NCBI RefSeq assembly: GCF_900103225.1
Contig: NZ_FNJH01000001.1
Coordinates: 62,001-126,000 of the forward strand
DNA: 64,000 nucleotides
Source: Pseudomonas congelans
GTDB taxonomy: Bacteria > Pseudomonadota > Gammaproteobacteria > Pseudomonadales > Pseudomonadaceae
Direction of reading: 5' to 3'
Made by a program: the position numbers and the translations under genes. The notes under the pieces are model-generated. The model saw only the letters and a list, made by a program, of their open reading frames with translations. It did not search any database and was not told where the DNA came from. Shown here one piece after another: positions 42,118 to 51,171 of the stretch (position 1 is its first letter; each line of letters begins with the position of its first letter).

Positions 42118-42726
42118 TCAGGGTTTTTCGCCTTTGCTGCGTCGCAGGGCAATGTCGGCCAGGCAGGATTCCAGTTCGCCCAGGTGGTCGATCACCGAAT
42201 GCACCCCCAGCGAATAGAGTTTGAGTGTGGCCTGCGCGCGTCGCTGTTCGCGTTCGGCATCGCTGAGAGCCTGCCATTGAGAAGGCGAGAGCCCGCACAG
42301 CGGTCCGCAGGATGCCAGGCCAATGGTCCACAGCCCGGCGTTCAGCCCGGACTGCAAAAGGCGCGGGTCGCCGCTGATCAGTACGCAGCCATCCAGATGA
42401 CTGACTTTCAGGGCCATCAATGCCATCCAGCAGGCATCAGGGGCGGGCCATCCTGCGGTCGGGCGAGGGGCGGGAGTCATCCATTCACTCACCGGCACGG
42501 CCAGTGCGGCACTTACGCTATCAGGCAGTTCATCGAGCCAGGCGCAAGGCATGCTCTGGTCGCGCAGCGTCTGCAGAATAGCCTTTGCACCCGGTGTGAA
42601 TTGCGTGTGTTCATGGCCGGGTGCGCGCGAGTTTGCGGCCTGCGCGCCGAAGTCCACCAGGCAGCCGCTGAGGCCGAACAGCAGGGCAGGGAAGGTTGGC
42701 AGAGGCGTGAGGACCGGGGCGAGCAT
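42118..42726 (-). CDS. Phosphonatase-like HAD protein without catalytic Asp
   Basis: A 202-residue protein related to phosphonoacetaldehyde hydrolase. Motif I, normally DWAGTxVDFG, reads FGLSGCLVDFG: the nucleophile Asp is Gly. The late motif, normally VGDTxxDI, reads ISGDPRLLQSGLNAGLWTIGLASCG and lacks the second Asp. The C-terminal part (LGVHSVIDHLGELESCL) is the usual hydrolase ending. It therefore looks like a HAD pseudoenzyme, perhaps regulatory or binding. The ATG at 42726 is preferred to a start at 42774. No phosphonate genes are near. Confidence 0.72.
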   Translation of the reverse strand: MLAPVLTPLPTFPALLFGLSGCLVDFGAQAANSRAPGHEHTQFTPGAKAILQTLRDQSMPCAWLDELPDSVSAALAVPVSEWMTPAPRPTAGWPAPDACWMALMALKVSHLDGCVLISGDPRLLQSGLNAGLWTIGLASCGPLCGLSPSQWQALSDAEREQRRAQATLKLYSLGVHSVIDHLGELESCLADIALRRSKGEKP

Positions 42727-42924
42727 GAGGATTTCTCTGAAATATAGAGAAACGCTACCGATCTTTTGTGACACTTCGATGAATGTGCGATGACGGAGTT
42801 TATGCGGAACCCTTTGCTGACAGACCTGCCTTATTCTCGACAGAAGGCTTTATACTCCCTGTCCTAGCGTGTGGGGCGTAGCACCCGCGTCATTATTTCG
42901 ATATCTCGATCAGGAGTGTCAGCT

Positions 42925-43626
42925 ATGCCCGTGACCGGTGCAGGCTTTATCAAACGTTTGGTGCAATTGTCCCTGTGTGCAGGCATGGCGCTGCTTCCGG
43001 TAGCCGTTCAGGCCGCCGAGGACGATCCGTGGGAAGGTATCAACCGTTCCATTTTTACCTTCAACGATACCCTTGATGCCTACACGCTCAAGCCGCTGGC
43101 CAAGGGGTATCAGTACATCGCGCCGCAATTCGTCGAAGACGGTATCCATAACTTCTTCAGCAACATCGGTGATGTCGGCAACCTGGCGAACAACGTGCTG
43201 CAGGCCAAGCCTGAAGCGGCTGGCGTCGATACCGCGCGCCTGATCGTCAACACCACTTTCGGCCTGCTGGGCTTCATCGACGTGGGCACCCGCATGGGCC
43301 TGCAACGCAACGATGAAGACTTCGGCCAGACGCTGGGCTACTGGGGCGTGCCGAGCGGCCCGTTCGTGGTCATTCCGTTGCTGGGGCCAAGCACCGTACG
43401 TGATGCCTTCGCCAAGTACCCGGACACCTACACCTCGCCCTACCGTTACATCGATCACGTCCCGACCCGTAACACGGCGCTGGGCGTCAATCTGGTCGAT
43501 ACGCGGGCCAGCCTGCTGTCTGCCGAGCGCATGGTCAGTGGCGATCGCTACACCTTCATTCGCAATGCCTATTTGCAGAACCGCGAGTTCAAGGTCAAGG
43601 ATGGCAAGGTCGAAGACGATTTTTAA
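42925..43626 (+). CDS. mlaA: MlaA/VacJ family outer-membrane protein
   Basis: A 233-residue MlaA-family protein: DDPWEGINRSIFTFNDTLDAYTLKPLAKGYQYIAP, GDVGNLANNVLQAK, and DFGQTLGYWGVPSGPFVVIPLLGPSTVRD are all signature segments. MlaA removes mislocalised phospholipid from the outer leaflet of the outer membrane. Most members are lipoproteins, but here the signal ends VQA-AEDD and the only Cys (residue 18, LSLC) lies in the hydrophobic core with a poor lipobox. CAGGAG precedes the ATG at 42925. No mlaBCDEF genes are adjacent. Confidence 0.9.
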   Translation: MPVTGAGFIKRLVQLSLCAGMALLPVAVQAAEDDPWEGINRSIFTFNDTLDAYTLKPLAKGYQYIAPQFVEDGIHNFFSNIGDVGNLANNVLQAKPEAAGVDTARLIVNTTFGLLGFIDVGTRMGLQRNDEDFGQTLGYWGVPSGPFVVIPLLGPSTVRDAFAKYPDTYTSPYRYIDHVPTRNTALGVNLVDTRASLLSAERMVSGDRYTFIRNAYLQNREFKVKDGKVEDDF

Positions 43627-43651
43627 TCGCTACTTTGCCTCTGTATGAATC

Positions 43652-43682
43652 AATAAAGGCGACCCCGGGGTCGCCTTTATTA
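43652..43682. terminator. Bidirectional terminator
   Basis: A perfect 15-bp palindrome (AATAAAGGCGACCCC / GGGGTCGCCTTTATT) followed by TATTTT, between mlaA and the convergent PilZ gene. Confidence 0.85.
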
Positions 43683-43715
43683 TTTTGTAAAAGTGTGAAC
43701 CGGTTCCGTCTGCTT

Positions 43716-44015
43716 TCACTTCATAGAGAGGATTGAAAGCCCCAGTTTCTGTCCGCCACCTTCTTCATCATTCACCCAAACCACCTCGGTTTCGGCTTCA
43801 AGCCCCTTGAGCGCAGGATGGTCAGAGTCAATGCGCACGCTGAGTTTGTCTCCGACCTGGAACGAGCGTGGCGCCTGAACCTGCATGCCAGAGCTGGAAA
43901 GGTCAATGCATACGGCAGGAATCACCTGACCGGCGTGGATCAGGTTGACGTCTGCATCGACGCGCATGCGGATGTAATCCCGCTTTTCCTCGTAGTCGCG
44001 ATCATTTCGACTCAT
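43716..44015 (-). CDS. PilZ-domain c-di-GMP receptor
   Basis: A 99-residue single PilZ domain. RXXXR (KRDYIRMR) lies at about residues 11-18 and DLSSSG at 38-43, so both c-di-GMP motifs are intact. It therefore probably binds the second messenger, unlike the larger PilZ protein at 36.7 kb. The output partner is unknown. The ATG at 44015 has GAAGGACTG upstream on the minus strand. Confidence 0.85.
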   Translation of the reverse strand: MSRNDRDYEEKRDYIRMRVDADVNLIHAGQVIPAVCIDLSSSGMQVQAPRSFQVGDKLSVRIDSDHPALKGLEAETEVVWVNDEEGGGQKLGLSILSMK

Positions 44016-44282
44016 GTACAGTCCTTCGTTTTAGTTGCTGATTTGGGAGTTCTTATAACTCTGGGTGATTTGCGATGTAAAGAGCGCAAAGTGAGGGTGG
44101 GAGCATGCTTGAAACACCCGTCGGATGGGAGTACCGTCTGCGCCTTGAAGGGCACCTCTGAAACACGACAGACTTATCAAGTTGTTGCGTGTTATTGCGG
44201 AGAGGCTAGAAGCGAATCCAGTAAGCGGCTTCCGGTAATCCCGGGCCGCCTACGCCAACCTGATCTGGCGCCGTTTGCCCCC

Positions 44283-45467
44283 ATGCCAAAAACCAGTGCC
44301 AAGCTGCTGATTATCGATGACGACGACGTAGTGCGCGCAAGCCTTGCCGCCTACCTTGAAGACAGTGGCTTCAGCGTTCTGCAAGCGAGTAACGGCTTGC
44401 AGGGAATTCAGATATTCGAGCAGGAGAACCCCGATCTGGTGGTCTGCGATCTACGCATGCCACAGATGGGCGGGCTTGAGCTGATCCGTCAGGTCACGGC
44501 CATTGCTCCGCAGACGCCTGTCATCGTCGTTTCCGGCGCGGGTGTGATGAGCGATGCAGTCGAGGCCTTGCGCCTTGGCGCTGCCGACTACCTGATCAAG
44601 CCTCTCGAAGATCTTGCCGTACTCGAGCATTCAGTGCGTCGTGCGCTGGATAGGGCCCGCCTGCTCACTGAAAATCAGGTCTACCGCGAAAAGCTGGAAA
44701 AGGCCAATCGCGAACTCGAAGCCAGCCTTCACCTGTTGCAGGAAGACCAGGACGCGGGTCGGCAAGTGCAGATGAACATGTTGCCGATCACACCGTGGTC
44801 GATTGACGCGTTCAAATTTGCGCACCAGATTATTCCGTCGTTGTATCTGTCCGGCGATTTTGTCGATTATTTCAGGGTCGATGAACGGCGCGTTGCCTTC
44901 TATCTCGCCGATGTTTCAGGGCATGGTGCGTCATCAGCGTTCATTACCGTGCTGCTGAAGTTCATGACCACGCGGCTGCTGTTCGAATCCAAGCGTGGCG
45001 GAACGCTTCCGGAATTCAAGCCGTCGGATGTGCTGGGACATATCAACCGCGGCCTTATCAGTTGCAAGCTGGGCAAGCACGTTACGATGGTCGGCGGTGT
45101 CATCGACGAAGAGTCAGGTAAACTGACGTACGCAGTGGGCGGACATCTGCCATTGCCTGTGTTGTATTCCGAAGGGCAGGCGCATTATCTGGAAGGTCGT
45201 GGGCTGCCGGTAGGGTTGTTCAACGAGGCCACTTACCAGGATCATGAAATTGATCTGCCCGAGTCCTTTAGTCTGACCATGCTGTCTGATGGCATACTGG
45301 ACTTGTTACCCGGTGATACACTCAAAGAGAAAGAAGCCGTCCTTCCCGAATTGGTCAAGACGGCTGGCGGCAGCCTGGATGGCTTGCAGCGGGTTTTTGA
45401 ATTGGCAACGCTAGGGGAGATGCCGGATGATATCGCCTTGTTAGTGTTAAGCAGGAATCTTGAATGA
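44283..45467 (+). CDS. rssB: RssB-like response regulator with PP2C phosphatase domain
   Basis: A 394-residue two-domain regulator. The receiver (residues 8-120) has IIDDDDVV, the phospho-acceptor Asp in VVCDLRMPQMGG and the switch Lys in DYLIKP. A coiled linker leads to a PP2C-type serine phosphatase with GDFVDYF and LADVSGHGASSAF metal-binding motifs and MLSDGILD, all intact. P. aeruginosa RssB has this layout, as I recall, and affects RpoS stability; E. coli RssB has a degenerate phosphatase. It overlaps rssC by ATGA. The ATG at 44283 is used, with a weak ribosome binding site. Confidence 0.85.
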   Translation: MPKTSAKLLIIDDDDVVRASLAAYLEDSGFSVLQASNGLQGIQIFEQENPDLVVCDLRMPQMGGLELIRQVTAIAPQTPVIVVSGAGVMSDAVEALRLGAADYLIKPLEDLAVLEHSVRRALDRARLLTENQVYREKLEKANRELEASLHLLQEDQDAGRQVQMNMLPITPWSIDAFKFAHQIIPSLYLSGDFVDYFRVDERRVAFYLADVSGHGASSAFITVLLKFMTTRLLFESKRGGTLPEFKPSDVLGHINRGLISCKLGKHVTMVGGVIDEESGKLTYAVGGHLPLPVLYSEGQAHYLEGRGLPVGLFNEATYQDHEIDLPESFSLTMLSDGILDLLPGDTLKEKEAVLPELVKTAGGSLDGLQRVFELATLGEMPDDIALLVLSRNLE

Positions 45468-45949
45468 GTACCGGTAGAATCCAGTTCGCCGAGCAGGAAG
45501 GCACCTTCGTTCTCAAGTTCGTGGGTGAAGTGCGGTTGACGCTGTGTTCGGCCCTGGATGCGACTATCGAGCGCATCTTCACTGCGCTGAATTTCTCGGC
45601 GGTGGTCATTGATCTGACCGAGACACGCAGCATTGACAGCACTACGCTTGGCCTGCTGGCCAAACTGTCGATTCTGTCGCGCCAGAAGGTGGGCCTGTTG
45701 CCGACCCTCGTGACCACTCACGAGGACATCACGCGCCTGTTGCAGTCGATGGGCTTTGATCAGGTCTTCAACATCGTTGACCGGCCTCTGCCGCGGCCTG
45801 AGTGCCTGACTGATCTGCCGTCACAGGACCAGTGCGAAGAAGTGGTGAAAGCCAAGGTTCTTGAAGCGCACAAGATTCTCATGGGCCTCAACGATTCGAA
45901 TCGTGAAGCGTTCCATGATCTGGTCAACGCACTGGAAGGTCAGCGCTAG
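45464..45949 (+). CDS. rssC: STAS-domain anti-anti-sigma factor
   Basis: A 161-residue protein with an N-terminal STAS domain (VVIDLTETRSIDSTTLGLLAKLS, in which the acidic-Ser-Thr loop holds the phosphorylatable Ser) and a helical C-terminal tail. It is coupled to rssB by a four-base overlap. By domain logic it should be the substrate of the PP2C domain of RssB, cycling between phosphorylated and free forms. The kinase is not in this gene pair. Confidence 0.8.
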   Translation: MSTGRIQFAEQEGTFVLKFVGEVRLTLCSALDATIERIFTALNFSAVVIDLTETRSIDSTTLGLLAKLSILSRQKVGLLPTLVTTHEDITRLLQSMGFDQVFNIVDRPLPRPECLTDLPSQDQCEEVVKAKVLEAHKILMGLNDSNREAFHDLVNALEGQR

Positions 45950-45980
45950 GCCTAGGCCGCTGCTCTAAATCGCAGGCAGC

Positions 45981-46017
45981 AAAAAGGGCGACACCCGTGA
46001 GGGTGCCGCCCTTTTTT
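45981..46017. terminator. Bidirectional terminator
   Basis: The stem AAAAAGGGCG...ACCC / GGGT...CGCCCTTTTTT lies between rssC and the convergent tal gene. Confidence 0.8.
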
Positions 46018-46021
46018 CGTA

Positions 46022-46954
46022 TCACGCTTTTTTGGCAGGAAGCAGCGCTTCCAGTTTTTCCTGATCGCGAGCGAACTGACGAATGCCTTCGGCCAGTTTC
46101 TCGGTGGCCATGGCATCTTCGTTGGAGTTCCAGCGGAACTGGCTCTCGGTCAGGCTCTGACGTGGCTCACCTGCATTATTGCCCGGAGCAAGCTTGCGCT
46201 CCAGTGTGCCGGTGTCTTCGGCCAATTGCTTGAGCAGCTCGGTGCTGATGGTCAGGCGATCACAACCGGCCAACTGTTCGATCTGATTCAGGTTGCGGAA
46301 GCTGGCACCCATCACGACAGTCTTGAAGTCGTTGGCCTTGTAATAATTGTAGATGCGCGTTACCGACTGCACGCCCGGGTCTTCTGCACCGGTGTAATCG
46401 GTGCCTGTCGACTTCTTGTACCAGTCGTAGATGCGGCCCACGAATGGCGAAATCAGGAAGACGCCAGCCTCGGCGCAAGCCACAGCCTGGGCAAAGGAAA
46501 ACAGCAACGTCAGGTTGGTCTGGATACCTTTCTTCTCAAGGTATTCGGCGGCGCGGATACCTTCCCAGGTGGAGGCAAGCTTCACCAGCACACGATCGTT
46601 TTCGACACCGGCAGCGTTGTAAAGGCCGATCAGGCGTTCACTGCGTTCGATCAGCGCGTTAGTGTCGAAGGACAGTCGCGCGTCCACTTCAGTGGACACG
46701 CGGCCGGGTACGACCTTGAGAATCTCCTGACCGATGGCCACTGCGAAATGGTCGCAGGCCAGGCCTATGTCGCCTTTGCCACGTGCGAATGCTTCTTCGA
46801 GCATCGCTTTATTGCTTTCGCTCGAAGCTGCCTTGAGCAGCAGAGAAGGGTTGGTGGTTGCATCTTGAGGCTTGAGGCTCTTGATTGCGCCGAAGTCGCC
46901 GGTGTCAGCAACAACGGTGGTGAATTTCTTGAGTTGATCCAGCTTGGAAGTCAT
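46022..46954 (-). CDS. tal: Transaldolase
   Basis: A 310-residue class I transaldolase of the TalB type. [25 protein letters not shown] opens the protein, [13 protein letters not shown] carries an active-site Asp, and [17 protein letters not shown] has the Schiff-base lysine (VKLAST). It transfers a dihydroxyacetone unit in the pentose phosphate pathway. The ATG at 46954 matches the family start; a frame to 47008 exists. dusA-tal-rssC proximity recalls other pseudomonads, although here 7.5 kb of accessory genes separates dusA. Confidence 0.95.
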   Translation of the reverse strand: MTSKLDQLKKFTTVVADTGDFGAIKSLKPQDATTNPSLLLKAASSESNKAMLEEAFARGKGDIGLACDHFAVAIGQEILKVVPGRVSTEVDARLSFDTNALIERSERLIGLYNAAGVENDRVLVKLASTWEGIRAAEYLEKKGIQTNLTLLFSFAQAVACAEAGVFLISPFVGRIYDWYKKSTGTDYTGAEDPGVQSVTRIYNYYKANDFKTVVMGASFRNLNQIEQLAGCDRLTISTELLKQLAEDTGTLERKLAPGNNAGEPRQSLTESQFRWNSNEDAMATEKLAEGIRQFARDQEKLEALLPAKKA

Positions 46955-47161
46955 GAGCGTGCTCTGTCCTGTGCGGTTGGATGACATTACCCGAGCGCTG
47001 CCGACCACTCAAGGCCGCAGCGTTTACTGCTGCCGATGATAGGCCCTGAGGGACGGCATTGTCGTGAATACCTTTGTCTAGACTGTTTTGAGCCTCGCAC
47101 CGACTGCTTGTTCCCTTGATATGAATTTAAGCTCTTTAGAGCGACCTGCATGCTGCAGGAT

Positions 47162-49531
47162 TCACAGCGACCACTTCAGCGATACCATCAGGTTGCGCGG
47201 GTCGCCGTACACGCCGCTGCCGGTGGCCAGCGGAATGCCTTGCCAGTATTTTTCGTCGAATACGTTGTTGAGGTTGACTCGCGCGTCCCAGTGCTCGTCG
47301 AACCGGTAGCCTGCCATCAGGCCCACGACCGCATAGGCATCCTGCACGGAGTGACCGTTGCCGACCCGATTGTACGTCTCGCTTTGTGCCAGGACATCTG
47401 CGCCCACGCGCCATTTGTTCAGGTTGCCGGGCAGGTGATAGGACGTTGCTGCCTTGAACAGGTGTTTCGGTTGGTTGGGCGCAAACAGGTCGCCCTTGTC
47501 ATTGGTCCGGTCCTTCACGTACTGGCTCAACACCAGTGTGTAGGAGGCGGAGGCCTGCCAGTCAGGTGTCAGCTGGCCGGTGATTTCTGCGTCGATACCC
47601 CGGCTGCGCACTTCTCCGGCGGCTTCGTAACAGACGCGATTCTGCTGCTGGCAGGTGGCTGGCGGATTGACGATGGCATACGCGCGGTTTTCCTGGGTCA
47701 TGTCGAAGACTGCCAGCGAGGCATTCAGGCCGCCGTCGAAGTACTCGCCTTTCAGACCGATCTCATAACTTTCGCCGGTCATCGGGTCAAGCACGCCGCC
47801 TCCCGCGTCCAGCTGGTTTTGCGGCTTGAAGATCTCTGTATAGCTGGCGTAGGCCGAGTAGGTGTCGTTCAGGTCATAGACAACACCGGCGTAGGGCGTG
47901 ACTTCGCGTATGACCTTGTAGTCACCATTATTGGCCGAACGATTCTGGTAGTCGTACCAGCTCACTCGGCTGCCGACGATAAGGTGCAACGGATCAATCG
48001 GGTTGAGACGCGCAGCAGCGTAGACACCTTCCTCGGTGGCGGTGTTCTGGCTGACATAGGCAGTGCGCGTGGCAGGGTCTGGTTTTGCAATCACATTGGG
48101 ATTGAAGTGGTAGATATCGATTGGCGTGGAGCCGTAGAAACCGCCTTTCTGGTCAAACTTCTCTTCGCGACGACTGACCCCGAGCATCAGCTCATGCTCT
48201 CGGCCAAACAGCTGGAACGGGCCCGATAGTGAGCCGTCGAGACTGGTCTGCACATCCGTGGTGTCGTACTGGCCGGCTGCCTGGCCGTAGCCGGTGCCGT
48301 TGGCGGTCAGGTAGTTGGAGTACATGTCGGACTCCGCCCAGATTCTGGTCGCTGCCAGCTTGCTGCTCCAGCCGTTGTCGAAATGATGGGTCAGGTCAGT
48401 GAAGAGGCTGACGTTCTGCCTGTCCCAGTAGGCCCAGTCGTTGCTCAGGAACGTGGAGCGCGGCAGGCCAAGATTCTCGCCGTTCGGACCGGACGGCAGG
48501 CTGCCCCAGTCGGAGGTCGCGTCATCGCGCTGTTTCGAGGCTCCGATGGTCCACGTGGTCGAATCGCTGAGATCGGCTTCCAGTACGCCATAGAACGTCT
48601 GGCGTTCTTTATCGCGCTCATCGACAAAACTGTTGCCCGTTTCATAGGCCGTCACCACGCGGCCGCGCAATGTACCGGAATCGTTGAGCCGGTTCGACGC
48701 GTCCACTTCGGTACGGTAACGGTCCCAACTCCCTGCGCTGGCAGTCACGCTGACTTGCGGAGTCGCGGTAGGACGCTTGCGGATCAGGTTCAGCGTCGCC
48801 GATGGACTGCCCGCGCCGGTCATCAGCCCCGTCGCGCCGCGTACCACCTCGACGCGGTCGTACAGGGCCAGATCGGCACCGGAAATGGTGTCCAGTGTAA
48901 AGGTGCTGACGATTGTCGGCAGACCGTCATACATCAGGTTATCGATGGCAAAGCCGCGCGCCAGAAACTGCTGGCGGTCCGAGCCGAACTTGCGCAGTGT
49001 GACGCCGGGTGCATATTTGACCACATCATTGAGGTCGTTCATGCCTTGATCTTCAATGCGCTGGCGGGTGATCACGCTCACCGACTGCGGCGTCTCGCGA
49101 ATCGAGAGGGGCAGTTTGGTCGCGCTGTTCATCGATCCGGTCGTATACGAGCCGCTGCCTTCCGTAGTGGCCATTCCAGCGATTCCCGTTTGAGCGCTGA
49201 TATCCACGTTGCCCAGCGTCATGGGGCCATTGCTGGCTGGCTGGAACACCTTCGCGGCATTGCCCTGCACCTGCGCATCAAGGCCGCTGCCCAGCAGCAG
49301 TCGGCTCAATGCCTGAGCCGGTTCCAGGCTGCCTCTGACAGCCGGGGCCTGCTTGCTTGCAATCAGGGAGTCATCAACTGATATCTGCAGGCCGCTTGCC
49401 TGACTCAGTTGTGTCAGCGACCTGGAGAGCGGCTGTGCGGGCAGATCGAGTTGAACGGGGGCTGCCACAGCGGTGGCTGAAAGCCCGAGGACTAAAATAC
49501 CGGTCAGCGAAGGGAGAAACGGACGAAGCAT
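47162..49531 (-). CDS. TonB-dependent siderophore receptor with STN domain
   Basis: A 789-residue outer-membrane receptor (792 if the ATG at 49540 is used). The signal peptide ends ATAVAA; an STN signalling domain follows (LDLPAQPLSRSLTQLSQASGLQISVDDSL); then the plug (PLSIRETPQSVSVITRQRIEDQGMNDLNDVVKYAPGV) and a 22-strand barrel ending MVSLKWSL. It resembles the FpvA/FoxA/FhuE hydroxamate group. STN receptors usually signal to an anti-sigma/sigma pair, but none is adjacent. AGGA lies nine bases before the ATG at 49531. A Fur-box-like stretch is upstream. Confidence 0.9.
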   Translation of the reverse strand: MLRPFLPSLTGILVLGLSATAVAAPVQLDLPAQPLSRSLTQLSQASGLQISVDDSLIASKQAPAVRGSLEPAQALSRLLLGSGLDAQVQGNAAKVFQPASNGPMTLGNVDISAQTGIAGMATTEGSGSYTTGSMNSATKLPLSIRETPQSVSVITRQRIEDQGMNDLNDVVKYAPGVTLRKFGSDRQQFLARGFAIDNLMYDGLPTIVSTFTLDTISGADLALYDRVEVVRGATGLMTGAGSPSATLNLIRKRPTATPQVSVTASAGSWDRYRTEVDASNRLNDSGTLRGRVVTAYETGNSFVDERDKERQTFYGVLEADLSDSTTWTIGASKQRDDATSDWGSLPSGPNGENLGLPRSTFLSNDWAYWDRQNVSLFTDLTHHFDNGWSSKLAATRIWAESDMYSNYLTANGTGYGQAAGQYDTTDVQTSLDGSLSGPFQLFGREHELMLGVSRREEKFDQKGGFYGSTPIDIYHFNPNVIAKPDPATRTAYVSQNTATEEGVYAAARLNPIDPLHLIVGSRVSWYDYQNRSANNGDYKVIREVTPYAGVVYDLNDTYSAYASYTEIFKPQNQLDAGGGVLDPMTGESYEIGLKGEYFDGGLNASLAVFDMTQENRAYAIVNPPATCQQQNRVCYEAAGEVRSRGIDAEITGQLTPDWQASASYTLVLSQYVKDRTNDKGDLFAPNQPKHLFKAATSYHLPGNLNKWRVGADVLAQSETYNRVGNGHSVQDAYAVVGLMAGYRFDEHWDARVNLNNVFDEKYWQGIPLATGSGVYGDPRNLMVSLKWSL

Positions 49532-49653
49532 TAGGGTCATTCCTGCAAGGGCTGAGGACGTGGCGGTACATGTCGCAGATGGTGTGCCTGTCGCAACAGT
49601 GGTGACGGGCAGCGGCGGGGCGAGACTAACAACTTTTTTGCGCTTTACTAAAC

Positions 49654-49677
49654 GCTAATCACTATCAGTTACATTCT
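49654..49677 (-). promoter_or_regulatory. Possible Fur box of the siderophore receptor
   Basis: On the minus strand GAGAAT-GTAACT-GATAGT-GATTAG resembles four GATAAT-type hexamers, two of them good. It lies about 125 bp upstream of the receptor start. The match is moderate. Confidence 0.4.
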
Positions 49678-49771
49678 CATACATATTTTCTGCACAAGCC
49701 TCGCCTGTGGCGTCGAGCGGCGCATTGGGGTAAAGATGCTGTTCAACTCGCGATCATCTGAAGGAACCAGC

Positions 49772-51034
49772 ATGCATTCACGACGCTTCCCCATCACTGC
49801 CGCAATCGGACTTTCCCTGGTGTCCATGGGCCTGTTTTCCATGGCTGCGAACGCCGCCGAGCTGTCACCCGATCAGTTGCTGAAAAAAGCCCAGGCCGAA
49901 CAGCCGGCCTACCTCGACACTGTCCGGCAACTGGTCGATATCGATACAGGCACCGGCCAGGCACCCGGGCTGAAGACCGTCAGCGCGATGCTGGTCGAAC
50001 GTCTCAAGGCGCTGGGCGCGGAAGTCTCCACCACGCCGGCAGAGCCTTCGGCGGGGAACAATATCGTCGGCACTTTCAAAGGCAACGGCACACGCTCTTT
50101 TCTGTTGATGGTCCACTACGACACGGTGTTCGGGCCGGGCACCGCCGCCAAGCGTCCCTTCAGGCTCGACAGCGAGCGCGCCTATGGTCCCGGGGTGGCA
50201 GATGCCAAGGGTGGCGTGGCGATGATTCTGCATGCGCTGCAGCTGTTGCAGGATGAGCAGTTCAAGGAGTTCGGCACGCTCACTGTGCTCTTCAACCCGG
50301 ACGAGGAGACCGGCTCCAGCGGCTCGAAAAAAGTCATCGCCGAACTCGCTCGCCAGCATGACTACGTGTTTTCGTACGAGCCGCCTGACAAGGATGCCGT
50401 CACTGTCGCCACCAACGGCATCAATGGCTTGCTTCTCGACGTCAAAGGCAAATCGTCACACGCAGGCTCCGCTCCAGAGGCCGGGCGCAATGCGGCCATC
50501 GAGCTGGCGCATCAGCTGCTGCAGCTCAAGGACCTCGGCGACCCGGGCAAAGGCACGACCGTCAACTGGACGCTGATCAAGGGCGGGGAGAAGCGCAACA
50601 TCATTCCATCCAGCGCGTCGGCCGAGGCGGACATGCGCTATTCCGACCTCAGCGAGAGCGACCGGGTACTGGCTGATGGACAAAAGATCGTGAAGAAGAC
50701 GCTGGTCGATGGCACCGAAGTGACCTTGCGAATGGAAAAAGGCCGACCGCCGCTGGCCAGAAACCCTGGCTCCGAACAGCTGGCGAAAACCGCGCAGACG
50801 CTCTACCAGAAAACAGGCCGCACTCTGGAGCCGATTGCCATGCGTTTCGGTACCGACGCGGGCTATGCCTATGTACCGGGCAGTGCGAAGCCTGCGGTGC
50901 TCGAAACCATGGGCGTGGTCGGCGCGGGTCTGCACGCCGACGATGAATACATCGAGTTATCGAGCATCGCGCCCAGGCTTTACCTGACCGTGGCGCTGAT
51001 TACGCAGTTGTCGAAGGGGGATGCAACGCCCTGA
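49772..51034 (+). CDS. M20 family metallopeptidase, carboxypeptidase G2-like
   Basis: A 420-residue periplasmic peptidase. The signal peptide is MHSRRFPITAAIG...AANA. The two-zinc site is seen in LLMVHYDTVFGPG (His), GPGVADAKGGVAM (bridging Asp) and FNPDEETGSSGS (catalytic Glu and ligand Glu), with a dimerisation domain (VDVKGKSSHAGSAPEAGRNA-like) between. CPG2-type enzymes remove C-terminal glutamate, for example from folates. AAGGAACC precedes the ATG at 49772. It is divergent from the receptor gene; a joint role in peptide-siderophore use is possible but not shown. Confidence 0.87.
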   Translation: MHSRRFPITAAIGLSLVSMGLFSMAANAAELSPDQLLKKAQAEQPAYLDTVRQLVDIDTGTGQAPGLKTVSAMLVERLKALGAEVSTTPAEPSAGNNIVGTFKGNGTRSFLLMVHYDTVFGPGTAAKRPFRLDSERAYGPGVADAKGGVAMILHALQLLQDEQFKEFGTLTVLFNPDEETGSSGSKKVIAELARQHDYVFSYEPPDKDAVTVATNGINGLLLDVKGKSSHAGSAPEAGRNAAIELAHQLLQLKDLGDPGKGTTVNWTLIKGGEKRNIIPSSASAEADMRYSDLSESDRVLADGQKIVKKTLVDGTEVTLRMEKGRPPLARNPGSEQLAKTAQTLYQKTGRTLEPIAMRFGTDAGYAYVPGSAKPAVLETMGVVGAGLHADDEYIELSSIAPRLYLTVALITQLSKGDATP

Positions 51035-51133
51035 CGGCTTGTGAGGTGAGCGCTGACAGGCGTGGTCTCCGGCCCACGCCATCTGTCGATGTGCCGGGCA
51101 TTGCGATTGACCTGACCGCCGATAAACGATTAA

Positions 51134-51149
51134 CTGTATATGTATACAG
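51134..51149. promoter_or_regulatory. LexA (SOS) box
   Basis: CTGTATATGTATACAG matches the LexA consensus CTGT-N8-ACAG exactly. It lies 23 bp upstream of the S24 gene ATG. Confidence 0.9.
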
Positions 51150-51171
51150 TTAATCAGAAAAGGCTCGTCTC

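Noticed and set aside
43818..44282. Upstream extension of the rssB reading frame
   Set aside because: It is antisense to the PilZ gene for part of its length and has no domain character; the receiver domain begins at the ATG at 44283.
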